In this document: in pieces, positions 57,624-64,000 of the stretch
Position numbering within the stretch: position 1 is the first letter of the stretch
Layout: each line of letters begins with the position of its first letter
NCBI RefSeq assembly: GCF_001595645.1
Contig: NZ_LNKT01000034.1
Coordinates: forward strand, 142,013 to 206,012
Direction of reading: 5' to 3'
From: Sulfurovum riftiae
GTDB taxonomy: Bacteria > Campylobacterota > Campylobacteria > Campylobacterales > Sulfurovaceae
DNA: 64,000 nucleotides
Made by a program: the position numbers and the translations under genes
The notes under the pieces: model-generated
Databases searched by the model: none
What the model saw: the letters and a program-made list of their open reading frames with translations, nothing else
Told to the model about the DNA's origin: nothing

Positions 57624-58373
57624 CTATTTCTTTCCCAAATTCAAAAGTTCCGCCTGCGATACAGGGTTGAAATTCTCATCATAGATCGCCGGGGTTCCCC
57701 TCACATTCAACTCCATGACCGCCTTGTCGGACCTTTCCATCTCTTTTTGTGTCTGAGCAGAATATTTGAAAGGCTTTTTAGCGTCTTTATGAAGGTCCTT
57801 GTATGCTGTGGAGCCTTTCAGCATCAGCTTTTCAAAACGCGCTTTCCTTTCCGCATCGTCTTTCCCCTGCATGATCCACTCCACCATAACAGGCGCCTTT
57901 TTATGAAAAGAGAGCGGAAAGAGTATGATATGTACCGTATAGTCATCCAGTTTTCCCTCTGCAGCTTTCTCGAATCTGCCACAGTAGGGACACTCCGGAT
58001 CGGTCACGACATAGATCTCTTTGCTCCCTTTTCCATAAGAGAATGCCACACCCTCTTTAATGGTCTCAGCATCTTTCGGGAAGAGTATCTCTTTCCCCTC
58101 TTTGTCGTAGGCAGAACCGATGTAGAGTTCGGAACTGCTCTTGTCAAGAAAGGCTGTCAGAAGCTGTGACCCCCGAGACCCTTTTGCTTCGATCTTCAGT
58201 AGGTAATTCTGTGGCTTTTCTATGGCTGCCTTTATGGTCAGTACAGGGTCTTCAAGGACCTTGTTGAGCTTTTTCAGTGCTTCGAGTTTTGTTTTGTCTT
58301 CGATGATGTCACTAGAGAAGAGTGTACCGGTAAATGTAGCGATTGCGACAATCGCTAATAGTAAATGTTTCAT
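57624..58373 (-). CDS. DsbC/DsbG-like periplasmic thiol:disulfide protein
   Basis: A 249-residue exported protein: signal peptide (about 1-20), a small N-terminal region and a thioredoxin fold with CPYC near 132 (TDPECPYCGRFEKAA) and cis-Pro in VRGTPAIYD near 228. This matches DsbC/DsbG-type disulfide isomerases, although the N-terminal dimerisation domain is short. An extended -10 (TGCTATACT) lies at 58402-58410. Confidence 0.85.
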   Translation of the reverse strand: MKHLLLAIVAIATFTGTLFSSDIIEDKTKLEALKKLNKVLEDPVLTIKAAIEKPQNYLLKIEAKGSRGSQLLTAFLDKSSSELYIGSAYDKEGKEILFPKDAETIKEGVAFSYGKGSKEIYVVTDPECPYCGRFEKAAEGKLDDYTVHIILFPLSFHKKAPVMVEWIMQGKDDAERKARFEKLMLKGSTAYKDLHKDAKKPFKYSAQTQKEMERSDKAVMELNVRGTPAIYDENFNPVSQAELLNLGKK

Positions 58374-58401
58374 GAAATGTTCCCTGCTATTAATCTGGTA
58401 A

Positions 58402-58410
58402 AGTATAGCA
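58402..58410 (-). promoter_or_regulatory. Extended -10 (TGCTATACT) for the DsbC-like operon
   Basis: TGnTATACT on the minus strand, about 29 bases before the DsbC-like ATG. Probably drives the dsbC-like, pqqD-like, rsmG series. Confidence 0.6.
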
Positions 58411-58511
58411 TAAAAACTGCGTTTCCATACCTACTCTCGCTATGTGTAACTGGTAAACTTGTACTTTTGACATCACAGGATCTCTTTTTCCTTGCCTGTT
58501 TTTAATTTCTA

Positions 58512-58520
58512 TGCTATACT
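58512..58520 (+). promoter_or_regulatory. Extended -10 (TGCTATACT) for the toxin-antitoxin pair
   Basis: TGnTATACT on the plus strand. It resembles the promoter facing the other way at 58402-58410. Confidence 0.55.
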
Positions 58521-58545
58521 AACAAATAGTTATATATGAAATACA

Positions 58546-58842
58546 TTGTATATACATGTTAAAGGAGTGATCATCAAACCTTTTGAGTGGAACGAAGATA
58601 AAAATGAGCTACTGAAGACAACAAGAAATGTTTCGTTCGAAGATGTTATTTTAAGCATCCAAAGCGGAAAAATTCTAGATATCGTACCCCATTTCAATCC
58701 TTCCAAATACCCAAATCAAAAGTTATTTATCATAACGATTCTGGATTATACTTATTATGTTCCATTCGTAGAAGATGAAGAAAAGGTTTTTCTGAAAAAT
58801 ATTATTCCAAGCAGGAAATACCATAAATTATACAGGAGCTAA
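58546..58842 (+). CDS. BrnT-like toxin
   Basis: A BrnT-family-like ribonuclease toxin, up to 98 residues. FEWNEDKNELLKTTRNVSFE and the end SRKYHKLYRS fit the BrnT pattern (F-E-W-D-x-x-K-x-x-x-N near the start, R-x-A-x-x-x-E/Y near the end), but the central block is diverged. The start is unclear: TTG at 58546, or GTG at 58567 (giving MIIKPFEWNEDKN), which fits family length better. The antitoxin ATG follows its stop by one base. Confidence 0.65.
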   Translation: MYIHVKGVIIKPFEWNEDKNELLKTTRNVSFEDVILSIQSGKILDIVPHFNPSKYPNQKLFIITILDYTYYVPFVEDEEKVFLKNIIPSRKYHKLYRS

Positions 58843-58843
58843 A

Positions 58844-59119
58844 ATGCAGACGAAACTTACACAGGAAGAAGAGCAGATCGTAGACTATATTGAAAATGGT
58901 AATGCAAAAAGTATTGAAAATGTTAAAGAGGAGATCACACGTTTTACGCAAATGGCGAAAGAGCAGACAAGTAAAAAAAAGGCCATTAGTATCAGATTAT
59001 CAGAGAGCGATCTTTACCTGCTCAAAAAAAAGGCTCTGGCTGCAGGTATCAGTTACCAAAATATTATTCAATCACTCATACACCAGTACACGCACGATAA
59101 GATAAAAGCCAGTCTGTAG
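58844..59119 (+). CDS. BrnA/CopG-like antitoxin
   Basis: A 91-residue protein whose C-terminal half is a ribbon-helix-helix: AISIRLSESDLYLLKKKALA then GISYQNIIQSLIHQY. The N-terminal part (EEEQIVDYIENGNAKSIENV) would be the toxin-binding arm. BrnA antitoxins bind the toxin and repress the shared promoter, here the extended -10 at 58512. Order toxin then antitoxin is as in other BrnTA pairs. Confidence 0.7.
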   Translation: MQTKLTQEEEQIVDYIENGNAKSIENVKEEITRFTQMAKEQTSKKKAISIRLSESDLYLLKKKALAAGISYQNIIQSLIHQYTHDKIKASL

Positions 59120-59339
59120 AAACATATGCGTTCTTCAAAATATTCATAGTCCACGGCTTTTTGAAGGTAACTTTATTTGTTCAACTCCCCTGTTGATGAC
59201 ATGGCAGAATCCGGGAGTTTCTATACATGGTTATGTTATTATTATCACCTGACCCCTCTATTTGACCCATAATCCCTAATGGTTTTTCTACTTGTTCAAG
59301 GTATAACCGAGGAGGTGTAGAGAGAAGCCGTAAGCGTAG
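59120..59339. other. Gap between antitoxin and second lasso precursor
   Basis: 220 bases with no convincing gene. AACTCCC and GGGAGTT (about 59182-59218) can form a stem. GGGGTCAGGTGA near 59245 on the minus strand resembles the short tags I recall beside REP-associated transposase genes; this may be a transposon scar. Nothing else is seen. Confidence 0.3.
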
Positions 59340-59486
59340 TTAATAGCTGGGATCGTACCTATGACCTTTTCCATTCTCACTTGTCCATGGAGCTCCACTT
59401 TTTGTTTTGTTAATTTCCAGTTTATGAATCATTGGCACCATCCACTGTTTCTTCTTTTTCATCTTTAAGTCACATTCTTTTTTCAT
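59340..59486 (-). CDS. Lasso peptide precursor A2 (paeninodin-type leader)
   Basis: A 48-codon gene too short for usual ORF tracks. Its ATG overlaps the cyclase stop as ATGA, and AAGGAG in the cyclase 3' end is its ribosome site, so it is translationally coupled. The leader shows KKQWMVPMIHKLEINKT: aromatic-x-x-Pro-x-Ile, then Leu-Glu-Ile-x-x-Thr, the pattern of lasso leaders, with the essential Thr (T28) expected at -2. The core would then be 19 residues, SGAPWTSENGKGHRYDPSY, with Ser1 and Glu8 as ring partners (8-membered ring); G31-E37 (7-membered) is the alternative. The start could also be the Met at codon 9. The penultimate residue is Ser, a candidate phosphosite for the neighbouring kinases. 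Confidence 0.72.
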   Translation of the reverse strand: MKKECDLKMKKKKQWMVPMIHKLEINKTKSGAPWTSENGKGHRYDPSY

Positions 59487-61387
59487 TGATACTCCTTTGC
59501 TTTGTTCGTACTATACAATAAATAAGCTCTACTAACCTCTTCCAATCGTTTAATTGTATCCATTCTTGTATAAAACCTTCCCTGTTTGTCTAAATCAAGA
59601 GTGTTTGCATCATGCCTTAAACGCTTTACATCAATATATAAATTTTTATCGTTTTTCGTATCATCCAAAACACACTTAAGGGCTTTCAGCATAAGGTCAT
59701 GATATATCGAAACACGTCTCGGTTCATCTTTCTCTGTATGGAGGCGGACAAAATCCGGCAATATACCCTCCATCGCTTTTCTGTAAATATAGCGGGGGGT
59801 CCGATTCATCCAAAACAGCTCTGGAGGAATCGTCATAACAAACTCTATTATTCGTTTATCGAGCAACGGATACCGGTATTCCACCTTCTCTGTCATTGAT
59901 GATGCAGCCCAGGATTCAATACGGTGCTGAATATGCCCTCGGTTCAACTGATATGAAAAAAAAGCCTTGGCAGAAGTAGCGCAAAAGCTCTCTTTCGGGA
60001 AAAGCATATTTTTTGAAAAGTTTTTCAACTTTTCATTTGCATAGATCATGGCACAAGTGCTGCCAGATTGTTTTCTATGAGGAAACTTCAAAACATCTTT
60101 CAAACACCTTACAACACACAAAACAAAACATCTTTTCAATAGTACGAACAGTGTGTGTTTTTTGTTTTCTCTATATTCTTTAAGTTTGGAAATGGCTCGA
60201 AATACTTTTCCTTGCAGAAAAAGTTCGTTGAGATACCCTTCACCATAAGAAGACGCAAACTCATCACCTCCCCATCCCGAAAGAATGACCCGTCCATTTT
60301 TCTCCTTTACAGCTGCCCGCAGTGGAAACTCGTACCAAAGGTCTGCGGTATCATTTTTCAGGATGTTGAAATTTTCGAAAATCTGTGTCAACGTCTCCAC
60401 ATCCAGCCGGATGTGAGTATGTTCCATCCCCTCCATCTCTGCCAGCTTTTTACTGAAACCCCATTCATAATACTCTTCCTCTTCCCCATGATCTGGCTTA
60501 GGCACCCAGTTGTAGACATGCAGCGCCTCTTTCCGTTCTTTCAAAAGCCTGGCGGCAATAGTGGTAATCCCAGAAGAGTCGAGTCCGCCACTCAAATGCG
60601 CATGTAGACTGTACCCACTTCTTAACCGTACTTTTACCGCATCTTCTATCAAGCGCCTGAGCGATTCGACATAGTAGCTCTCATCACCCAGGACGATTTT
60701 CGCTGTTTTTTTGGGGAACCAGTATCTGTGGACACGATGTGTCACCGTATTTATCACACCATAGTTCGCAGGAAGAACTTTCGAGACGTTTGCTATAAAA
60801 GTTCTTTTTGTCAATCGCCAATCATCGTTTCTCAGGTATTCGACAATTTTCGTTTCATCCAAACAGATATCTATCCCCATAGATCCCGGCAGGCTCAGAA
60901 AAAGCTCCATATCGTTAGAAAACAAAAAGACATTCTCGTCAATGTAATAATGCAGCTGCTTGATACCCACATGATCCCTGGCGAAAAACAGTTGTTGTTT
61001 CTTTTTATCCCAAATTGCAAAAGCGAAATCACCCAAGAGATGTTTGGGACATTCTTCTCCCCACTTTTTGTAGGCTCCCAGGATAAATTCACTGTCACCG
61101 ATCTCTGAAAGAGGCTTGGAGGGAAGTTCGATTTCACGTGCAAGCTCTTCACGGTTGTCGATACGGGCGTCCATCGTAAGAACAAGATGGTCCTTTTCGA
61201 GAGGTAGATGCTCATATTTCGATTCGGGAGTATTCAAGAGCATCGCATGGCCCAGGGCCACAGAACCTCGGACCCACACGTCACGTTTATCAGGATCCCA
61301 GTAGGAGATCACTTCGAGCATTTTTTCAGCATCGTGATGCTCCACAGGCCAGGCGTTACGATAAAAAATTCCGAAAAATCCACTCAT
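59483..61387 (-). CDS. Lasso cyclase C2 (asparagine synthetase-like)
   Basis: A 634-residue AsnB-like enzyme, expected to adenylate the Asp/Glu side chain of a precursor and close the macrolactam. The N-terminus MSGFFGIFYRNAWPV resembles class II amidotransferases but the catalytic Cys2 is Ser, as in lasso cyclases that use no glutamine. The ATP pyrophosphatase loop is HLSGGLDSSGI near 265; LSGWGGDEFASSYGEG near 372 and EYRYPLLDKRIIEFVMTIPP near 510 are the other conserved blocks, followed by YIYRKAMEGILPDFVR. It follows the kinases with a 4-base overlap and is coupled to precursor A2. Confidence 0.85.
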   Translation of the reverse strand: MSGFFGIFYRNAWPVEHHDAEKMLEVISYWDPDKRDVWVRGSVALGHAMLLNTPESKYEHLPLEKDHLVLTMDARIDNREELAREIELPSKPLSEIGDSEFILGAYKKWGEECPKHLLGDFAFAIWDKKKQQLFFARDHVGIKQLHYYIDENVFLFSNDMELFLSLPGSMGIDICLDETKIVEYLRNDDWRLTKRTFIANVSKVLPANYGVINTVTHRVHRYWFPKKTAKIVLGDESYYVESLRRLIEDAVKVRLRSGYSLHAHLSGGLDSSGITTIAARLLKERKEALHVYNWVPKPDHGEEEEYYEWGFSKKLAEMEGMEHTHIRLDVETLTQIFENFNILKNDTADLWYEFPLRAAVKEKNGRVILSGWGGDEFASSYGEGYLNELFLQGKVFRAISKLKEYRENKKHTLFVLLKRCFVLCVVRCLKDVLKFPHRKQSGSTCAMIYANEKLKNFSKNMLFPKESFCATSAKAFFSYQLNRGHIQHRIESWAASSMTEKVEYRYPLLDKRIIEFVMTIPPELFWMNRTPRYIYRKAMEGILPDFVRLHTEKDEPRRVSIYHDLMLKALKCVLDDTKNDKNLYIDVKRLRHDANTLDLDKQGRFYTRMDTIKRLEEVSRAYLLYSTNKAKEYQ

Positions 61388-62268
61388 CCAAGCCTCCGAA
61401 TATGCCCATGGATTGCCTCATAAACTTCCGGCAGTTTCTCAAGATTCCAGGGTCTCGTCACTCGGTAGACCTTCAAGCTGTCAAGCATTCTCCCGAGATA
61501 GCGTAGTCGTCCAAGCCTGAGAAAAGAAAACTCATAGAGATAGCTGGGCTGAAGAAGGTCAAACTTTTCATAACCCGTGATCTCTTCGATACGGGTTTCG
61601 CTTTCCAGCTCTCCTTGTTCCAGCAGATAGAACGCCCTGATCTCATCACTGCGCTTCATGAACTTTTTCACATGGTATCCAAAGACCTCAAACTCCCGAA
61701 ACGGACGGTGGTATGGGTGAGACCCAACGGCCATAAAGTGTCCCTGCTCAAAAAATGTCGGCAGTTTATCATCAGTGACCAACGGGTGCCCCTGCCTGAT
61801 AAAGTAGTCCGTCAATGTTGACTTGCCTCCCATCGAAGGAGCAATAAACGCGACAATCTTACCTTCAATCTCCACCGAACCCGCGTGGATAAAATCGTAA
61901 TAACCTTCAAGTGTTAACCAGAGTGGCAGTATCTGATGAACAAACCAGAACACTAACAACTCCATGCTACCAGATTTTTCAAGATTGTAATATATAATCT
62001 TCTGACCAGAGACCCAATAGAACGTTGCAATATCTTGTACTTCATAGCACCATGGTTGTCCAACAATATTTTCATCCATCTGACGATCTGAGTAGAGATT
62101 AATATACCGATTGTGAGAGAAAAAAAGTGGTATTCCACTAGTAATCGATTTTTTTAAACTCTCTGGAACTTTTGAAGACAACTCTATTTCTTGGCGTGTT
62201 TCTGTCTCTTGTGAAAAGTCCAATAGAAAATCAATGTCAGAGTTGATCTTTGTACCATAAACTATCAT
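61384..62268 (-). CDS. HprK-like kinase K2 of the lasso locus
   Basis: A protein of about 294 residues with an HPr kinase-like core: HAGSVEIEGK, P-loop FIAPSMGGKSTLTDYF and LVTDDKLPTF. HprK-like kinases in some Firmicutes lasso clusters phosphorylate the precursor C-terminal serine; the same role is inferred here. ATG at 62268 follows GGAGAGG; the ATG at 62280 overlapping the upstream stop (TAATG) is also possible. Paralogue of the adjacent kinase along its full length. Overlaps the cyclase start by 4 bases. Confidence 0.8.
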   Translation of the reverse strand: MIVYGTKINSDIDFLLDFSQETETRQEIELSSKVPESLKKSITSGIPLFFSHNRYINLYSDRQMDENIVGQPWCYEVQDIATFYWVSGQKIIYYNLEKSGSMELLVFWFVHQILPLWLTLEGYYDFIHAGSVEIEGKIVAFIAPSMGGKSTLTDYFIRQGHPLVTDDKLPTFFEQGHFMAVGSHPYHRPFREFEVFGYHVKKFMKRSDEIRAFYLLEQGELESETRIEEITGYEKFDLLQPSYLYEFSFLRLGRLRYLGRMLDSLKVYRVTRPWNLEKLPEVYEAIHGHIRRLG

Positions 62269-62279
62269 GATCCTCTCCA

Positions 62280-63188
62280 TTAAAGGTTACTCGAAGTCAA
62301 AGAATTCTTAATATTTTCACTATGCTCACAAATAACATCATGCACTTCACCCAATCTCTCCATATCCCACGGGACCTTTACATGAAAGACACGTATGATA
62401 TTGAGCATCTGCGAAAGGTACTTGAGACGTTGGGGCTTCAGCCAGCTGAACATGTAGAGGTAGTTGGGCAGCAGCACATCGAATTTTGCGAAACCTTTGA
62501 TCTCAGATATGCTGATGTCTGCATCTACCTCCACACCTTCAAGCTGGTAAAAAGCATGAATGGGTTTGAATGCCGTTGTAAAGTTCTCTACCCTGTACCC
62601 AAGCTCTTCGAACTTTCTGTAGGGACGATGGTAAGGGTGCGAACCAACCGCCATGAACTTTCCGTCCTGAATGAAAGTCGGCACTTTGTCGTCGGAGACA
62701 AGGGTATGCCCTTGCTTGATGAAGTAGTCTGTCATCGTCGATTTGCCGCCCATAGAAGGTGCGATGAAAAAGATAGGTCTCCCGTCTACCTCCACAGCGC
62801 CGGCATGGAGGAAATCGTACTTTCCTTCCAGGGTCATGTAGAGAGGTAGCAGCAAATGAACAAACCAGAAACCCAGCAAATTGGCATCGCCTTTTTCACC
62901 CAGTTCATAGTAGATCGTATCTTCTCCGCCCACCCAGTAAAAAGTGACGACATCTTCGACTTCGTAACACCAGGGTTGCTCCATATCACTTCCATCAAAT
63001 TCTCTATCTGAGTAAAAATATACATTTCGGCCATGTGCCCAGTACAGTGGAAAACCACAGGTGATGGATTGCTTTAGTTCAGTAGGGACTTTAGAGGAGA
63101 GTTCTGCTTCGTAACGTATCTCTGTTTTTTGTGTGAGATCCAGAGGGAACACTATATCGCTTTTGATCTTTGTGCCGTAGAGTGTCAT
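62280..63188 (-). CDS. HprK-like kinase K1 of the lasso locus
   Basis: About 302 residues from the ATG at 63188, chosen because it aligns with the paralogue start (MTLYGTKIKSD against MIVYGTKINSD) and leaves a 5' leader after the TATAAT at 63225-63230; an ATG at 63215 is also in frame. Core motifs: FLHAGAVEVDGR (about 126-137), P-loop IAPSMGGKSTMTDYF (about 142-156) and LVSDDKVPTF (about 163-172). About half of the residues match the next kinase, so the two arose by duplication. Ser/Thr kinase on the lasso precursor is the likely activity, by analogy. Confidence 0.8.
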   Translation of the reverse strand: MTLYGTKIKSDIVFPLDLTQKTEIRYEAELSSKVPTELKQSITCGFPLYWAHGRNVYFYSDREFDGSDMEQPWCYEVEDVVTFYWVGGEDTIYYELGEKGDANLLGFWFVHLLLPLYMTLEGKYDFLHAGAVEVDGRPIFFIAPSMGGKSTMTDYFIKQGHTLVSDDKVPTFIQDGKFMAVGSHPYHRPYRKFEELGYRVENFTTAFKPIHAFYQLEGVEVDADISISEIKGFAKFDVLLPNYLYMFSWLKPQRLKYLSQMLNIIRVFHVKVPWDMERLGEVHDVICEHSENIKNSLTSSNL

Positions 63189-63224
63189 TGTGTTACAATT
63201 TTTTTTATTTACCATTTCGGCAGT

Positions 63225-63230
63225 ATTATA
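63225..63230 (-). promoter_or_regulatory. -10 box TATAAT before kinase K1
   Basis: TATAAT on the minus strand immediately after a REP-like hairpin. It could start a kinase-cyclase-A2 transcript separate from A1. Confidence 0.4.
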
Positions 63231-63231
63231 A

Positions 63232-63268
63232 CCAATCGTAGGTTCGGCGTTGCCAAACCTACGATTGG
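63232..63268. repeat. GTAG-containing long palindrome between precursor A1 and the kinases
   Basis: CCAATCGTAGGTT and AACCTACGATTGG form a perfect 13-bp stem, extended by GGC/GCC across a mismatch, with a 3-base loop. It contains GTAG followed by a hairpin, like the other REP units, with a unique stem. It may end or attenuate the A1 transcript. Confidence 0.7.
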
Positions 63269-63336
63269 AGGCAAAGGGGAGGGGAGTCTGGTAATAATAA
63301 CAATGTTAAATGCTATTGCTACACCTATCCCCTTAT

Positions 63337-63362
63337 ATTCCCTAAATTTAAAATTTGGGAAT
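63337..63362 (-). promoter_or_regulatory. Hairpin just after precursor A1
   Basis: ATTCCC and GGGAAT flank AT-rich sequence that can partly pair; it starts 9 bases after the A1 stop. No T-run follows. Hairpins at this place in lasso loci are thought to favour precursor mRNA over downstream genes. Confidence 0.5.
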
Positions 63363-63371
63363 TAGCCTTTA

Positions 63372-63503
63372 CTATTTACTATGAGATGCATCATAGCCAC
63401 TACTATTTGCATCTTCCGTCGCAGTGGGACTCGGTCCACCCTGTGTAATCTTTACCATTGAACCCATTATAATTATACTTGGTGTTTTGTATGTCTTTTT
63501 CAT
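63372..63503 (-). CDS. Lasso peptide precursor A1
   Basis: A 43-residue precursor gene too short for usual ORF tracks. The leader MKKTYKTPSIIIMGSMVKIT fits the lasso leader pattern YxxPxI/LxxxGxxxxxT: Tyr5, Pro8, Ile10, Gly14 and Thr20, with Thr at position -2. The core is then residues 22-43, GGPSPTATEDANSSGYDASH plus SK. Gly1 and Glu9 can form a 9-membered macrolactam (Asp10 is next to it). The penultimate residue is Ser, as in A2. GAGAG lies 8 bases before the ATG and an extended -10 (TGGTACAAT) lies 38 bases upstream. It sits right after a cyclase gene and before two kinase genes. Confidence 0.85.
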   Translation of the reverse strand: MKKTYKTPSIIIMGSMVKITQGGPSPTATEDANSSGYDASHSK

Positions 63504-63540
63504 ATTTTTACTCTCTTTTATTTTTAGGTAATATGGACGC

Positions 63541-63549
63541 ATTGTACCA
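63541..63549 (-). promoter_or_regulatory. Extended -10 (TGGTACAAT) for precursor A1
   Basis: TGnTACAAT on the minus strand between the C1 stop and the A1 start, giving a short leader of about 30 bases. Confidence 0.55.
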
Positions 63550-63575
63550 TAAATCTTTTATTTTTTAGTATCTTA

Positions 63576-64000
63576 TCAGACTTGCATGTTCGAATAACAC
63601 ATTTCAGCATTCACAAATCTCCAAATTTTAGACATAGCACTTCTATCGTTAGGATAGTCAAGCATATACTTCTTGAGCTCATTACTTTTTACCATACCAT
63701 GTTTAACCAGAGAAGAATTCTTGATAAGATTTTCTAAATCGATATTATTAATTTCCTCATAAATTATTTGAGAAAACTCAGCCTTGTCTCTTCGTTTTCT
63801 TATATTTTCAGGAAGAATATTTCTCATCGATTCTCTAAATAACACCCTCATATTAACACGATTATTTTCATAGTTATAACTGTAATGCCAAGGTAGACTT
63901 AACATAAATTCTATCAATCTCACATCAAAAAATGGATGCCTGAATTCAATACCATAAATTTTTTCAGCAATCAGATAGGGATTATTGTCAATATATTGGG
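63576..64000 (-). CDS. Lasso cyclase C1 (asparagine synthetase-like), 3' part only
   Basis: C-terminal 141 residues of a second AsnB-like enzyme; the frame is open to the window end. GIEFRHPFFDVRLIEFMLSL matches the conserved GVEYRYPFLDRRLVEF block, and VLFRESMRNILPENIRKRRD plus KAEFSQ matches the lasso-cyclase C-terminal block better than the C2 gene does. It is markedly more AT-rich (many ATA, TTA and AAT codons) than the rest of the window, suggesting recent arrival. It presumably serves precursor A1, which follows 73 bases later. Confidence 0.82.
   Translation of the reverse strand, partial: QYIDNNPYLIAEKIYGIEFRHPFFDVRLIEFMLSLPWHYSYNYENNRVNMRVLFRESMRNILPENIRKRRDKAEFSQIIYEEINNIDLENLIKNSSLVKHGMVKSNELKKYMLDYPNDRSAMSKIWRFVNAEMCYSNMQV

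Noticed and set aside
59483..61387. C2 as an ordinary asparagine synthetase
   Set aside because: The glutaminase Cys2 is replaced by Ser, the N-terminus reads like lasso cyclases, and it is coupled to kinase and precursor genes.

Overview
The window looks like chromosomal DNA of a Campylobacterota member close to Sulfurovum. This is inferred from gene order and protein style: lysA-pheA-hisC, metK-ferredoxin-ndk-DUF177-rpmF-plsX-fabH, leuS-lptE-folC-mfd, an epsilon-type 2[4Fe-4S] ferredoxin, and extended -10 promoters (TGnTATAAT) without clear -35 boxes. No rRNA, tRNA or CRISPR array was found.

Layout. 1-7.8 kb: a partial TolC/NodT efflux channel, a CPA1 antiporter, a large RelA/SpoT-like protein with no HD domain, then pta-ackA. 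7.7-13 kb: bamA, tyrA and a DUF389 membrane protein. 13-21.4 kb: a complete Bat (aerotolerance-type) operon read leftward: moxR, DUF58, DUF4381-like, two von Willebrand A proteins, a TPR protein with a very long Lys/Gln/Asp tail, and two tandem BatD paralogues. 21.4-29.8 kb: ypfJ-type metallopeptidase, leuS, lptE, folC, mfd. 29.9-45.9 kb: dnaX, ymdB, fabH/plsX/rpmF, ndk, ferredoxin, metK, dxs, hisC, pheA, lysA, lptG, pth, rplY. 46-54.4 kb: pilT-like ATPase, tal, an N-degron set (aat-clpA-clpS), bioD, pyrB, pabB. 54.4-58.4 kb: a leftward series of small genes (153-aa protein, lipoprotein, rhomboid, two small proteins, rsmG, a PqqD-like RRE protein, a DsbC-like protein).

The accessory part is 58.5-64 kb. 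A BrnT/BrnA-like toxin-antitoxin pair is followed by what I read as a lasso-peptide locus on the minus strand. In transcription order it holds the 3' end of one AsnB-like lasso cyclase (cut by the window edge), a 43-codon lasso precursor with its own extended -10 promoter and a hairpin just after its stop, two tandem HprK-like kinases, a second full-length cyclase, and a second 48-codon precursor that overlaps the cyclase stop as ATGA. Neither precursor is annotated by size-limited ORF finding. Two precursors, two cyclases and two kinases suggest two phosphorylated lasso peptides. No B2 leader peptidase is visible, and the only B1-like (PqqD/RRE) gene lies 1.75 kb downstream in a housekeeping operon.

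A second theme is repeats. REP/BIME-like palindromes beginning with GTAG recur throughout, mostly between genes, but some lie inside coding sequence (the start of batC, folC, dnaX). A second short palindromic repeat (CCTTCGACAGGCTCA) sits inside dxs and dnaX. Tandem heptanucleotide repeats of differing sequence occur at several gene ends or inside genes. A 266-bp MITE-like element with about 30-bp terminal inverted repeats and a 4-bp target duplication separates clpS from bioD.
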